From positions 3,992,590-4,056,589 of the forward strand of contig CM056397.1 of NCBI GenBank assembly GCA_029718625.1: DNA of 64,000 nt, written 5' to 3'. Source of the stretch: Synaphobranchus kaupii (lineage: Eukaryota > Chordata > Actinopteri > Anguilliformes > Synaphobranchidae). Position 1 is the first letter of the stretch, and the number at the start of each line of letters is the position of its first letter. Both the position numbers and the translations under genes were made by a program. Of this stretch, positions 31,662-42,947 are shown in pieces. The notes under the pieces were generated by a model, which ran no database searches, was not told the DNA's origin, and was given only the letters and a program-made list of their open reading frames with translations.

Positions 31662-31988
31662 ATGGGTACGGTGCTGGCCCAGGTGCGGCCAGAGGGAGAG
31701 AGAGTAGTGGCGTATTACAGCAGGACATTCGATAAAGCAGAACGCCGCTACTGCGTCACTCGGTGGGAGCTGCTTGCGGTGGTGCTGGCTATCAGGCACT
31801 TCAAGCACTATCTATGTGGCCTGCATTTTACTGTCAGAACTGACCACTCTGCGCTTCAATGGCTCATGTCCTTTAAAGAGCCAGAGGGGCAGGTCGCACG
31901 CTGGATAGAGAAGCTGCAGTCCTACCACTTCAGGGTGGTGCACAGGGCTGGGGCACGCTGCACTAACACGGACGCACTGTCCAGGTGA
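31662..31988 (+). pseudogene. pol: Gypsy B RNase H domain
   Basis: The frame reads GTVLAQVRPEGERVVAYYSR, ERRYCVTRWELLAVVLAI (Glu) and FTVRTDHSALQWLM (Asp). It ends in VVHRAGARCTNTDALSR, the common end of the domain. The preceding block with the first Asp (FVLDTDASN-like) lies in another frame at about 31628. Confidence 0.85.
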
Positions 31989-32279
31989 CCATGTGCTGCA
32001 GAGGGATGCCATTACTGTGAACAAAGAGAGGCATGGGAGAGTGAGCTGTGTGCTGAGGGAGATACCTGCGCTGAGGGACACAAGGCTGGGGAGCCTGTCT
32101 GTCGGGCACTGCAGGTGGTCGACGCGGACGAGTGGCGGCTGCAGCAGGAGCAGGACATTGACCTACGGCCCGTGTTGCAGTGGGTGGAAGCATGGCAAAG
32201 GCCACTGTGGAAGGAAGTGGCTGCATATTCTCCAGCAACCAAAGCACTGTGGTCCAAGTTTGGGGCCCTGAGAATGAAG

Positions 32280-32770
32280 GATGACGTGATCACCTGACGT
32301 GATCCACAGTGACCAGGGTCGCAATTTTGAATCACGTGTGTTTGCTGCCATGTGCGAGTGGCTAAACATCCACAAGACGTGGACCACCCCACTACACCCA
32401 CAAAGCGATGGCTTAGTCTAGCGTTTTAACCGCACGATGACGCAGCAACTGGCTATTGTCACGGCCAAGCACCAGCGCGACTGGGACAGACACGTACACC
32501 TGGTCTTCATAGTCTGTCGGTCAGCTGTACAGGACTCTACCTCCTGCACCCCTGCCCTGCTAATGCTGGGGAGAGAGCTCTGCACGCCGGCGGAGATGGC
32601 GTTTGGCAAGGCTCCAGACACCCCTGCTGTACCCCCTGGGCTTGAGTATGCCAGGAGACTCCAGGACCGCCTGGAGACAGCTCACGCATTTGCCCGCCAA
32701 CAGCTGGAGAGTGCTGGGGTGAGGCAAAAGAGGAACTTTGATTTGCGAACGAGAGGGAGACATTTCCAGG
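32280..32770 (+). pseudogene. pol: Gypsy B integrase with catalytic Glu replaced by a stop
   Basis: The core's second Asp lies in VIHSDQGRNFESRVF (around 32300-32340), followed by TTPLHPQSDGLV and then a TAG at 32419-32421 exactly where the catalytic Glu of the GLVERFNR motif belongs. The rest of the core and the C-terminal domain continue open to 32892. The N-terminal part with zinc-binding motif and first Asp is deleted. The enzyme cannot work. Confidence 0.8.
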
Positions 32771-33192
32771 CCGTTGTGCTGGGCCTTGTAAGTTGGGGCC
32801 TTGTAAGGTCCTTTAGAGGATGGGAGAGGTTGTGTACCAGTTCCAGCTGCCACCCAGAGGGAGGAAGGTGGCACTCCATAGAGACAGACTAGCTCCATAC
32901 AGAGGGAGTGCTTGCCCAGCAGGAACCCCAGAGACTCTGGACACACCCCTGAGTGACCTTGATATGCCCCCCGTGCACGCACACACACACAGGCCCCTAC
33001 CCACATCCCCTGTTCCCCAGAGAGACAGCCCGGGACTGCACGCTGAGGCCCCTGTGGGGCAGGGGGAGGCCAGGCCCCCACCACAGGCTTCCCGTAGACA
33101 CAGGTCGCCCCCAGGTTGCTTTAGAGACTTTGTTGTCCCCTCGGGGCGAGAGACTTTGGGGGGGGGGGCCTAGGTGTATCAACCTTTAGGAA

Positions 33193-33532
33193 TGTGTACT
33201 GTAGTTCCACTAAATGTTTCTGTCAGGCCTGTTGTAATGTTGGACATGTCTGTGGGGTCACCTGTCACTCAACCTGCTGACTGCCAAACATTGGGCTGTT
33301 TTGGGGGCCATATGACCTTGTGGTTGTTGGGGCAGTGGGGGGGTAGAGCTGTCAGTTTGGGTATATAATGTAAGTCCGCCATGTTTTGGAGCTTTTTCCT
33401 CCGGATCTATATTGTTACAGGCACAGTAATTAATTACGGCGTGAGTTACGGCCTACAGTAGCTTGTTCTGGAATAAACCGTTGAATAAATTTGAGATACT
33501 GCTCGTCTGGTCATTATTCAGCTGGAACGTTA
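33193..33532 (+). repeat. 3' LTR of Gypsy B
   Basis: This matches the 5' LTR from TGTGTACTG to GGAACGTTA, with TATATAA at 33362-33368 and AATAAA twice near its end. A G-rich tract (33156-33169) upstream may be the remains of the polypurine tract. Confidence 0.8.
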
Positions 33533-34304
33533 GAATACCATTCGTTTGGTATAAATGTAGCGGTTCTCTGCGATTGCTGCTATTCTGAGACATTCGCCAT
33601 GGAAAATAAAGACATAAACACGGGCGATGCTTTAACATAGACCGTAGTGCTTAAAGGTATACTATGTAGTTTCAGAACACTAGATGGCAATATTGAGTAC
33701 GTAGGAGAAAAGGGCTCCCCGAAAATTCCTTATCACGTGTTCTTCTCAGACGCGCACGACGACGCACGAGCATTGTGGTGACGTTTCACATATATTTTCT
33801 CTGACCGTGGACTCAATTCAATTCGCTTTATTGGCATGACAAGACATTGAATCTGTATTGTCAAAGCATACTGCATTAAAACAGTCAAAGACATACATCT
33901 AACTCTGAACAATACAAAACAGCAAAGACTAGAAACGAATGAACAGTAACCATACATGAAAACAAGAACTTTTCTTTGATTATGGATTTAGAAATAACAA
34001 TAATGTAAAATAATAAAGTACAATTAAAAATAATAATTATCAATAGAAATGATAATAATGATGATGAGAACGACACATATGATCTTATAAAGTGAATATG
34101 ATAAGTATAAAAAATTTAAATTGTGATTTAGTTTATAATGATCTCTGTCACTCACTGTCTCTAAGACGATGACAGGCAGGTATATATTGTGCTGCCAGGT
34201 CACAGCACGTCCTCTCCTCTCCTAAGAGGACGGGGAGTTTTTGCATGTCTGTAAAAATTTTTAATTGAGGGTATCTCTGATTTATTTTGGGAAAATATTT
34301 ATAT

Positions 34305-34904
34305 ATAAATATTAGGCGTGTAACGGTACACAAAAGTCGGTAAAAAACGGTAATTGCTGCGTCGTGGATCGTCTAAGCTACACTCGGACTCAGATAAGCA
34401 TATCTTCTTTCATTGCTTTCAGCTGTTGTTAGTTAATTGAACAGATTGGAGTCACTCGGTAGCTTAGTTTATCTTGAATTGTTTGCAGTTAGTCCGTAGC
34501 TTGCTCGCTGTAGTTGGGCCAGTTACCCGTCTTTTGTGTTGCTAATTTAGTTGGAACCAGTTTCACCTGTGTGTATATTAAGCGTGCTTGCAGCTCATCA
34601 CCTCAGAGTGAGTTCTAATTCAACTAGTTCTAATTAGCAACACAAAAGACAGGTAGCTGGCCCAATTACAGCGAGCAAGCTACGGACTAACTGCAAACAA
34701 TTCAAAATAAACTAAGCTACCGAGTGACTCCAATCTGTTCAATTAACTAACAACAGCTGAAAGCAATGAAAAAAGATACGCTTGTCTGAGTCCGAATGTA
34801 GCCTAGACGCCGCAATTATGCACTCTGTTACCGAAGTGTGACTTCAAAACCGAAGTACGTACCGAACCGTGACTTTTGTGTACTGTTACACCCCTAATAA
34901 ATAT
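34305..34904. mobile_element. Palindromic hAT-type element with 8-bp target duplication
   Basis: The element (34313-34896) begins TAGGCGTGTAACGGTACAC and ends GTGTACTGTTACACCCCTA. ATAAATAT flanks it on both sides (34305-34312, 34897-34904), the 8-bp duplication typical of hAT. Most of the inside is one large inverted repeat: about 34325-34555 pairs with 34635-34885. The whole can therefore fold into a hairpin. There is no ORF. Confidence 0.85.
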
Positions 34905-34912
34905 TTAATATA

Positions 34913-36440
34913 CACTACTCACAAAAAGTTAGGGATATTCAGCTTTCGGGTGAAATTTCAGGATGAACCTAAAATGCACTATAACCTTTACAGGTGAAAT
35001 TAATTTGACCTTCTCTAAACTTTTGAATGCACATGTCCAACTATTCAATGTTTCAGTACTTTTTGCACAACTTGCTGTTCTCTAACAAGGAGCTGAACGG
35101 CAAAATTCACAACAGGTGTTTGATCCATGAATCGACCAATAAATTTCCTGGTTCAATTAGAATTGGTATTTAAACAGTCCTCTTCATCATGCTGTTCACA
35201 TTTTGACATCATGAGACCAAGACGACACCTAACAATTGATCAACAGTCCCTCGCCATTGCGAGGCTTCAAACAGGATGTTCTCAGAGGGAAGTGGCCACT
35301 GAGCTTAGAGTGTCACAGAGTGTCATCAGCAGGTTGCAACAGAGATACAGAGAGACTGGAAGAGTCACAGAAAGGCATAGAAGTGGACGTCCTTTGGCCA
35401 CATCCCACACTGATGACCGCTTAATTGTGAAAAGTGCCCGGAACCGGATGATGAATGCCACTCAACTCCAGGCACATTTAAGGGAGGTGAGAGGCACCCA
35501 AGTGTCACGTCAGACCATTCGAAACCGTTTACATCAGCGTGGTCTGCGTGCTAGACGACCTGCAAGGGTACCTGACCACACCACCAGGCACAGGCGTCAT
35601 CGTCTTGCATGGGCCAGGGAGCATTTACGCTGGACGAGGGACCAGTGGGCCTCAGTGCTGTTCTCTGATGAAAGTCGATTCACGTTGAGCAGAAATGATG
35701 GTCGCCAACGATGTTGGAGACGTCAAGGAGAGCGCTATGCATCAGCCACTGTTGTCACCAGACGACCCTTTGGTGGTGGCGTTGTTACAGTGTGGGCAGG
35801 TGTGTCTAGTCAATACAGAACTGCCCTACACTTTGTGAATGGTACAGTGACAAGCCCATACTACCTGAATAACATCATTAATCCAGTCATTGTGCCCCAG
35901 CATGAACAACACAGGCCTAATTTCATCTTCATGGACGACAATGCTCCAGCTCATCGAGGTCGCATCATTAGGGAAAGGCTGCTGGAGACTGGGGTACCTC
36001 AAATGGAGTGGCCTGCACTTTCTCCAGACCTGAATCCCATAGAAAACCTATGGGATCAGCTGACTCACCGTGTAGAGGCTCGTAACTCTGTACCCCAGAA
36101 CCTCAATGACCTGAGGGCCGCCCTTCAAGAAGAGTGGGATGCCATGCCTCAGCAGACAATAAGTCGACTTGTGAACAGCATGAGACGTCGTTGTCAAGCT
36201 GTAATTGATGCTCAAGGGCACATGACAAGTTATTGAGACATTGACATTTTTGTTGTGGTATACCCACCACTGTTGTTGGCTTTTGTTTCAATAAATTGTT
36301 TGAGATGAGGAAATCACCATTGCATGCTTCTACTTAAATGCCCTACTTTCATGATACGTATAATATCACTGTAGCGTGAACTTACATTTTCCATAAATTT
36401 CACCCGAAAGCCAAATATCCCTAACTTTTTGTGAGTAGTG
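34913..36440 (+). mobile_element. Tc1-like transposon with intact transposase
   Basis: Inverted ends CACTACTCACAAAAAGTTAG / CTAACTTTTTGTGAGTAGTG are flanked by TA (34911-34912, 36441-36442). Inverted similarity extends about 45 bp. The length of 1528 bp is usual for a full Tc1-like element. It is inserted 8 nt from the hAT target duplication, inside the older TTAA element. Confidence 0.92.
35211..36236 (+). CDS. Tc1-like transposase, DD34E, uninterrupted
   Basis: I choose the ATG at 35211 (MRPRRHL), because it gives 341 residues, the usual Tc1 size, and the helix-turn-helix follows at once. An upstream in-frame ATG at 35127 would add 28 residues. Residues about 1-115 hold two helix-turn-helix motifs ([34 protein letters not shown]). 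The catalytic domain has LFSDESRF (first Asp), FMDDNAPAH (second Asp) and LNPIENLWD (Glu), with 34 residues between the last two. There is no stop or frameshift. Known: such enzymes cut at the inverted ends and insert at TA. The complete ends and open frame make it a candidate for a recently or still active element. Confidence 0.93.
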   Translation: MRPRRHLTIDQQSLAIARLQTGCSQREVATELRVSQSVISRLQQRYRETGRVTERHRSGRPLATSHTDDRLIVKSARNRMMNATQLQAHLREVRGTQVSRQTIRNRLHQRGLRARRPARVPDHTTRHRRHRLAWAREHLRWTRDQWASVLFSDESRFTLSRNDGRQRCWRRQGERYASATVVTRRPFGGGVVTVWAGVSSQYRTALHFVNGTVTSPYYLNNIINPVIVPQHEQHRPNFIFMDDNAPAHRGRIIRERLLETGVPQMEWPALSPDLNPIENLWDQLTHRVEARNSVPQNLNDLRAALQEEWDAMPQQTISRLVNSMRRRCQAVIDAQGHMTSY

Positions 36441-36822
36441 TATATATTAGGAAAATAGTTTGCGTCGTTCGAAGCGTCCACGTTTGCGTATTTGCGTGAG
36501 GAATGTTTCGGTCCTAAGCTATAATAAGAGTTTACCTGGAAGCCTGCCCACATGGCCTGGCCATGTCAATCAAATGAGCAGGAACCGCCCATTCATGACA
36601 TTTACACCATTTTAGCTGTTTCTGGCTTTAAAAATGGCAGCGGGATGTCAACAGTGTAACATTCAAAACATTAACAAAAAAACACTTTGCGAACGACTTA
36701 TGAGGTAGGAAATACATTCAACAGGTTTACTAGACCACAAGGACACATCCAATGTTTTTTGGGGAGAAAATTTTAATGTAAACAAAGAACGAGTTGTTTA
36801 CAACTACATAGTATACCTTTAA

Positions 36823-38600
36823 CGTGTGTGACGGAATTGTGGAGAATGCGCATGTGTGTAACTTACGGAATTATGAACCAATAGAAACATGCTTTTGAGA
36901 CATCCCCTTTGCATTCAACACGCCCTGTCCTCCGATCTGCAGATAGTGATACTTGGCAATGCTGCCAAAAATTATGTGAGCAAGACAAATAGGAGAAAAA
37001 AAGGTGGGAAATATAAAACAAGAGGCTTTTATAATCTAGACTTGAATACATAATAATAATATTAATAATAACAGCAATGATAATAACCATAATACTAATA
37101 TCCAGTGTAGATTAAATGGATTGAATTATGCAAAACTTAACATTGTTTGCATCATTCTTGTTAAAATGTCAACGCCAGTATTTGTTTTTACCTATTTAAT
37201 AGATACTGTAAGGCAAGAGCACTTTAAAAGAACAAAAAAAAAGGGGGGGGGGGGGGGGTCAATGAGAACATGTAAAAAATATGCAAGTATCTTGACAGTG
37301 TAGGTCACATACAGAGCCTGGGGTCACGCTGAAATTGTCCATCAGCCAGACAAGCAGAACTGATTTGGAGGCTAAATAATGCTTTAGATATTCTAAATTC
37401 TATATATATGCGAAAGGCTCCAGTGAACAGTGGATCTTCCCATCAGAGCGTCATTCTGCTTATACATTCCTTTATGCAGCCCTGGTAAAATGCATCTGAA
37501 TTTGGGCCTGAAAGGGGTCTTTAGTATGATGAGGCAGGTCAGAGCACACACAAAGCCTCTTTGGAATATAGTGTGAAACTGTGCGTGTGTGCGCATGTTT
37601 GTGTGTATGTGTTTGTGTAACTGTGTGTGTGCATGTGTAATTGTCTAATGTCTTTGTTCAACATCTATAGTACCTAAAATCCAATAAAACGTACTACCAT
37701 GCACATATAATTTATTTTAAATTATTTTTTAGAAGATTATATTTCATGAGCGCAATTATAGCCTCAGTGTTATGTTTAAGTCAAATCGGTAAGCAAAACC
37801 AGGTCCTCGCTGCTTAATGAAAAATGAGCAAAAATACCAAAGATGGTGAAAAATACAGCATAAAAACAGGGAGGCTTGGAAAGAAAGGGATTTTAACGGA
37901 GCATTGAAGGGTCATCTTTTTTTATATAAGTCAAATCCACATCGATGCGAGCATGATGAGGTGCATGCCTGTAGATAAACAGAACCAGATGATGGGTAAC
38001 ATTCACCCTGGTGCTGCCAAGTCATTGGGTTCCTGTCAGTCACGAGCCTGACTGGAGCAAATTTGGAGCAGTCGGCCCTTTTGCGTAGACTGCGCTGTTA
38101 GCTTGGGCCATGCCTAAACCTCACAATCTGCCCATGCAGAAACGAGACATAGCAGAAGGCTTCTAAAGCCTTCACTGGTATAGTTCTTTTGTATGTGGTG
38201 CACTGAGAAATTAAGGTGGAAAACCAAACAAGTTGATCAGCTGGTGTTGGCTGAGGCAGCTGGCTACATTAACGTTACATTAACATTAGGCTACCTGTCG
38301 GCGCTGGCTCATCTCCTTCCCATTCGGCAACATCTTTCGCTTTCTTGGGCATTTTTCGTTCTTATTTTAGTACAGAAATTATTAATCTGATTTAAAACCA
38401 TCCAGTTTAACGTTAGCCGCCCAGGGTCGAGTTGCGTGTGTGTTTCGATTCAGCTACGAGTACGGAATATGGTCGGGGACAAAAAGTACCAGATTATCGT
38501 AACGGTCTTCCTGTGACAGCTGTAGTAGAAAATCACTAGGCTTTGTACCAATATCTCAAAAAAACAGTTGAATTTTAAAATTACGGACAATAACTGCACT
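36823..38600. other. Unassigned non-coding sequence with simple repeats
   Basis: About 1.8 kb. It holds an (ATT/ATA)-rich stretch near 37050, a run of 16 G at 37243-37258 and GT-rich sequence at 37570-37640. No gene is recognised. The last 150 bp may be the 5' UTR of the LINE that follows. Confidence 0.4.
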
Positions 38601-38619
38601 AATAAACTAATTTTTCAAG

Positions 38620-39689
38620 ATGGCGCCTATTCCCAACGTGGTCTTAATAATAACTATTGTACTATGTTTTCAACGAGCTGCAGCCAATTTTAGCTACCAG
38701 ATACCTTCAACTAACGATAAGGCTACCATTATTGATCATGCTGAATGGCTTCTTTTTGTCAGTCGATTTTGCAAGGACAATTTTGGGAAACAGAAAATTT
38801 CAGAATTTTTTATCTTGCCTCCTGTCTCGATGTCAAGACGTGATATTCGGGAGTCAATGAGATCCAAGGGCAAGTCCGGTACTAGACACTGTACAATTGA
38901 AGTTGACACAATTCAACTATCTACTCTATTGCTCATCTTACTGAGCGGTGATATTAATCCGAATCCCGGCCCCGGCCAGTCTGTTCGCCGTAAAGCCAAG
39001 CATCCCTGTGTCCACTGTGAGATTGGTGTAACCAGCAGAAGCAGAGCGATTAGCTGTGACTTGTGTAACAACTGGATACACAGTAGATGTACAGGATTCT
39101 TGTCGAATTTAGCCTACGACAAACTGGTTGCAGAAAATACCGATTTCAATTATATCTGCAACAAATGCACTTTTGATGAGTTACCTTTTTTTTGTGAATC
39201 CCCGACCATTGCTGCGGACACCCATAACTGTGGGTCCAGTCATCATATCCAATCCTGTCATGATCAACCTAATCTACCGTCTGCAGCAATGAGCGATCAG
39301 TTCCAGTGCTTTGAACAAAAAGGTCTACATTTTATACACCTTAATGCACGGTCGTTAATTCCCAAACTTTCGGAGCTGAGATTTCTTGCTACAAAAACTA
39401 AAGCGGCAGTCATTTCCGTTTCTGAATCCTGGCTAGATGACTCAGTCCCAGATGAGGAGGTCAGAGTAGAAGGATACTCCATACTTCGTCAAGACAGATC
39501 TAGACATGGAGGAGGAGTGTGTGTCTTTATCAGAAACAACTTGGCCTTCAATTCAAGACCAGACCTTCATAACAATCATCTAGAAGATACTTGGTTTGAA
39601 CTGTTACTTCCAAAAACCAAACCAATCATTGTTGGGACCTGCTACCGCCCACCAAATGACATTGATTTTTTTGAGCACTTTGAGGATAC
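38620..39689 (+). CDS. LINE ORF, 5' part: 2A-like motif, PHD finger, endonuclease start
   Basis: Residues 1-24 are a hydrophobic, signal-peptide-like segment. Residues 99-118 read QLSTLLLILLSGDINPNPGP, a hydrophobic run ending in a 2A-like GDxxxNPGP; the usual Glu before x-N-P-G-P is Asn. Residues 130-183 form a C4-H-C3 PHD finger (C130, C133, C146, C149, H154, C157, C180, C183). From about residue 236 (LHFIHLNARSLIPKL) the endonuclease domain begins, with the active-site Glu in SESWLDD. The frame is open up to the BEL insertion. Known: 2A motifs cause the ribosome to skip a peptide bond, and similar ones sit near the N-terminus of several CR1-type LINEs. Confidence 0.85.
39685..39689. repeat. 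Target-site duplication GATAC, left copy
   Basis: GATAC directly precedes the left BEL LTR and recurs directly after the right one (47077-47081). Confidence 0.9.
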
Positions 39690-40220
39690 TGTAAGAGCCA
39701 AAACCAGTGAAAATATATTTTGAATAGATTTCTATATTTTGTATAATATAATTTAGTATTTGATCCATAAGTGAATATAGCGAAAGAACAGAGAATTTAA
39801 GTCTTTATATATTGATAGTTTATTGGTTAGTTTAGATCTTCATACTGCGCATGTGTAGAAACCTAAAAGCTAGCACCTAGAATTAATGATTTTGCGATGA
39901 GACAAGGTGCGCGCAGTATAGAAGCATACAGCTTTTTGACCGTCATCCTAGCCTGTTCCTTTACTAAAACCAAAGACTGTTAGACAAAGAATGATGTACT
40001 TACCTGCTGGGTCGTGGATCCTGTTGGATTGATGATTGCCGAACCTGAAAAATAAAACGATCAACATTATTCACGGAGTCCTGAGTAAGTAGCCTGCATC
40101 ATAGCTTGTGGATAAGTTAGCATGGATAGCCTATGGATACGAGTTAGAACCCTTCTACTGCCCACGTTGAGAGAAGTGGCTTAATTAAGAAACTAAACAA
40201 ACTGAAAATTTGCCACTACA
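39690..40220 (+). repeat. 5' LTR of the BEL element
   Basis: TG...CA ends; nearly identical to 46546-47076 (the differences that I see are at about 39877, 39967 and 40196). Confidence 0.95.
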
Positions 40221-40512
40221 TTTAGTCAAAAAGCTAGCTAAGCAAGCCGAAAAGATTGCTAATTATTCAAGAAACTAGCATATTGGAGGAACTAGCTAAG
40301 AAGCTCATGTGGATGACGAAACGTGGAGCTAGCATTGATTAGCATCGGATTCGGCACCCGAAGATACAGACAGTAACGTTGCTGCGCCATAAAGGGCTGG
40401 GTGAAGTTGCTGAGAACTAGTTGTGCAACGCTGCATGTCAACTGAATGTAAGGATAGTTATCGAAGCAGTTAACTTTATTACCGTTCTCACGTTCTACAA
40501 TTCTCACGGGCA
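40221..40512 (+). other. BEL leader
   Basis: About 290 bp between LTR and gag, with no ORF. A primer site directly after the LTR (TTTAGTCAAAAAGC) does not start with the usual TGG, so I cannot identify the primer. Confidence 0.5.
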
Positions 40513-40929
40513 ATGGCGGATGAGAAAGAAGACGAGGGTGCAATTACCCGGATTGACCGCAAGAGGGAGCTCACGGCCAAGGGTTTGGAGGAGAAGTTGC
40601 ATCGTCTTATAAATGCAAGAAGAGGTAAATTGAGGCAAATGACTGCAAAATCAAACGAAATTGAGCTTATTATCGACAAAGAAAGTTGGCCTAATTTAAA
40701 TGACATTGTGCAAAAGGAAATTAAAGCTTATAAGAAATTCCATGCAGAGTTTGTTGAGCTTAATTCTTCAGTGCTGTTATATCTCAGAGAAGAAGAAAAG
40801 GAGGCTGATCAAGATTTCTGGTTTCAGCCTAAAGCAGATCAATGTCAACAATTTCTGACTAAAATTGAGGAATGGATTCAGGCTGCACAATGTGACAAAG
40901 AGGGTGACACCAATGGACAGTGTATCTAA
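40513..40929 (+). pseudogene. gag: BEL gag, N-terminal part
   Basis: This 138-codon frame starts at a good ATG and is charged and helical (TAKGLEEKLHRLINARRGKL, ELIIDKESWPNLNDI). Such coiled-coil N-termini are typical for BEL/Pao polyproteins. It overlaps the next frame by 65 bp. An indel at about 40900-40929 most likely moved the reading frame, since BEL elements normally keep gag in one ORF. Confidence 0.8.
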
Positions 40930-42886
40930 TGTGTCAATGGTGTCATCTGCGTCCACGGCACGCATGAAAGAAGAAGCCAACAGAGCTGCCTTGATTGCTC
41001 AGGCAGCTGCCCTAAAAGAAAAACAATCGTTAGAGATGAAAGAAGCACAAATTAAAGCTGAAAGGGAGCAATTGGACATTGAAACAGCTCTAGCAGCAGC
41101 CAATGCTAGAATTAAAGTGTATGAAGAATGCGAAGAACACCAGAACCAAGGTGTGCCATATGGTGTTTTACCCAAGCAGAAGAATGCTCCGCAGCTGAGG
41201 CATGAACAACCCAGAGACTCATTGCAACATGATGACAGTGCGAGAGAGATGTATCGATTGATGCAACGACAAACAGACATTACAGAGATGCTTGCAAAGA
41301 ATCAGCAGCTGTTTCGATTGCCTCAAAGAGATGTGCCAGTGTTCAATGGAGACCCACTGGAGTTCAGATCCTTCATGAGAGCTTTTAATCATGCCATTGA
41401 TTCGAGAGCTGACAGCAGTGCTGACAAGTTATACTTCATGGAGCAGTATACCAGAGGTGAACCACGGGACCTCGTGAAGAGCTGCCAACATATGCCTGCA
41501 GATCGTGGATATGCAGAGGCCGTGAGGCTGCTTCACGACAGGTATGGAAACCAGCTGAAGATTGCTACAGCTTTGATGGAAAAGGCATTCAAGTGGCCGC
41601 TGATAAAGTCCGAAGATGGAAAGGCTCTAAGTGCTTTCTCATTGTTCCTGTTGAGCTGTCGCAATGCCATGGAAGACATTGATTACATGGAGGAGATGGA
41701 CAATCCCACGAACATGAGGGCCATCATTGCAAAGTTGCCGTTCAAGATGAGAGAGCGATGGAGAGCTCATGCGTATGACCTTCAGGAGCGGCGTCAAAGA
41801 AGAGCCAGGTTCACAGAACTTGTGAACTTCGTCGATCGCCAAGCAAAGATCATATCTGATCCACTCTTCGGAGATCTCGACACAGCAACAGCTGACAAGA
41901 AAGACACAAAGAAGTTTCAACAAGGAAACAAAGCGAAGAAAGAAGAAAAAAGAGGAAGTAGCTTTGCTACCAATGTTGAGCAAGTTGAAGGTGAACAAAG
42001 CGAGTCATCTACGTCAAAGAATGATGCTGCATTTTTCAACCGTGCCTTTACGAAGCCGTGTGTGTTTTGTGAAAATAATCACACACTGGAAGAATGTCGC
42101 AAGCTCAGAGAAACACCACACAAGAACAGAGTGGAGTTTCTGAAGAAAAATGGATTTTGCTTCGGCTGCCTGGTAAAAGGTCACCTAAGCAAAGAATGTA
42201 AAAGGAGAATGACATGTGATCTCTGTTCTCAGAAGCATCCCAGCATGCTACACTTCTCAAGCCATAAAGGTGCAAAAGAGAAGAAGACTGAAGCAGATGG
42301 TGCCATCAACGAAAGAAATGCTGCCAGTGCGTTTGCACCGCTCCATCAAGAGACAAGTGCTTGCACTGGGGCCGGAGACAACTGTGTGCTCGCTATCATG
42401 CCCGTCAGAGTGAAATCCAAGAAGAGTAACAAAGCTGTGGAGGTCTATGCATTCATGGACCCGGGCAGCTCTGCAACGTTTTGTACTGAGGCACTGGCAA
42501 GGCAGCTGAATGTTCAAGGCAGAAAGACAGAGCTTATGTTGAGCACCATCAATTCTAAGAAGCTAGTGGAGAGCTACATACTCACTGACTTGGAAGTCAG
42601 TGGTTTAGAAGATAACAATTTCATTGAGCTATCCAAGGTGTACACACAGAGAAGCATACCCGTTTCCAGAGAGAACATTCCACTACAACAGGAAGTTGAT
42701 AAATGGCCATACCTTGGTGAAGTAAGGTTGCCTCACATTGACGCTGAGGTGGAACTTCTCATTGGAACCAGGGAACACAAAGTCTTAGAGCCGTGGAAAG
42801 TGATCCATAGCCAGGCCAATGGACCATATGCAGTAAAGACTGCTCTTGGATGGATTCTGAACGGTCCCGCTCGAAGAGCCAGCTGA
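40865..42886 (+). pseudogene. gag-pro: BEL gag (DUF1759), zinc knuckles and DUF1758 protease
   Basis: A coiled coil (residues about 30-95) is followed by the DUF1759 gag domain (VPVFNGDPLEFRSFMRAF onwards, residues about 155-330). Next come CVFCENNHTLEEC, CFGCLVKGHLSKEC and CDLCSQKH Cys/His motifs (residues about 400-460), then the aspartic protease of DUF1758 type, with AFMDPGSSATFC as active site (about residue 540). The frame ends in a stop 10 codons after GWILNGP, where the polymerase part should follow without break. This points to an indel near 42860-42886. Confidence 0.9.
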
Positions 42887-42947
42887 CACCACAGTAGATG
42901 ACAACGCACAGTCAGGTGCTGCAGTCAACAGAATTGCCATTGAGAGC

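Larger units (their letters stand above)
29736..33532 (+). mobile_element. Gypsy B retrotransposon, both LTRs, decayed
   Basis: Two direct repeats of about 340 bp (29736-30082, 33193-33532) flank a primer site TGGTGTCAGAAG, gag with a zinc knuckle, RT, RNase H and integrase in order. The length of 3.8 kb is short for a Gypsy, so pieces are deleted. Most domains are split by frameshifts and stops. A clear target duplication was not found. Confidence 0.85.
33655..36818. mobile_element. TTAA-flanked DNA element carrying two later insertions
   Basis: AGGTATACTATGTAGTT at 33655 is mirrored by AACTACATAGTATACCT ending at 36818, and TTAA lies outside both ends (33651-33654, 36819-36822). Inverted repeats are about 17 bp. 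Subtracting the nested hAT (34313-34896) and Tc1 (34913-36440) elements leaves about 1 kb with no coding capacity. It is a non-autonomous element of a TTAA-duplicating superfamily. Confidence 0.75.

Noticed and set aside
31993..32401. Several overlapping ORFs on both strands of Gypsy B
   Set aside because: They lie in the decayed stretch between RNase H and integrase; none shows a motif.
35236..35424. Second frame inside the Tc1 transposase
   Set aside because: Shadow of the transposase gene.
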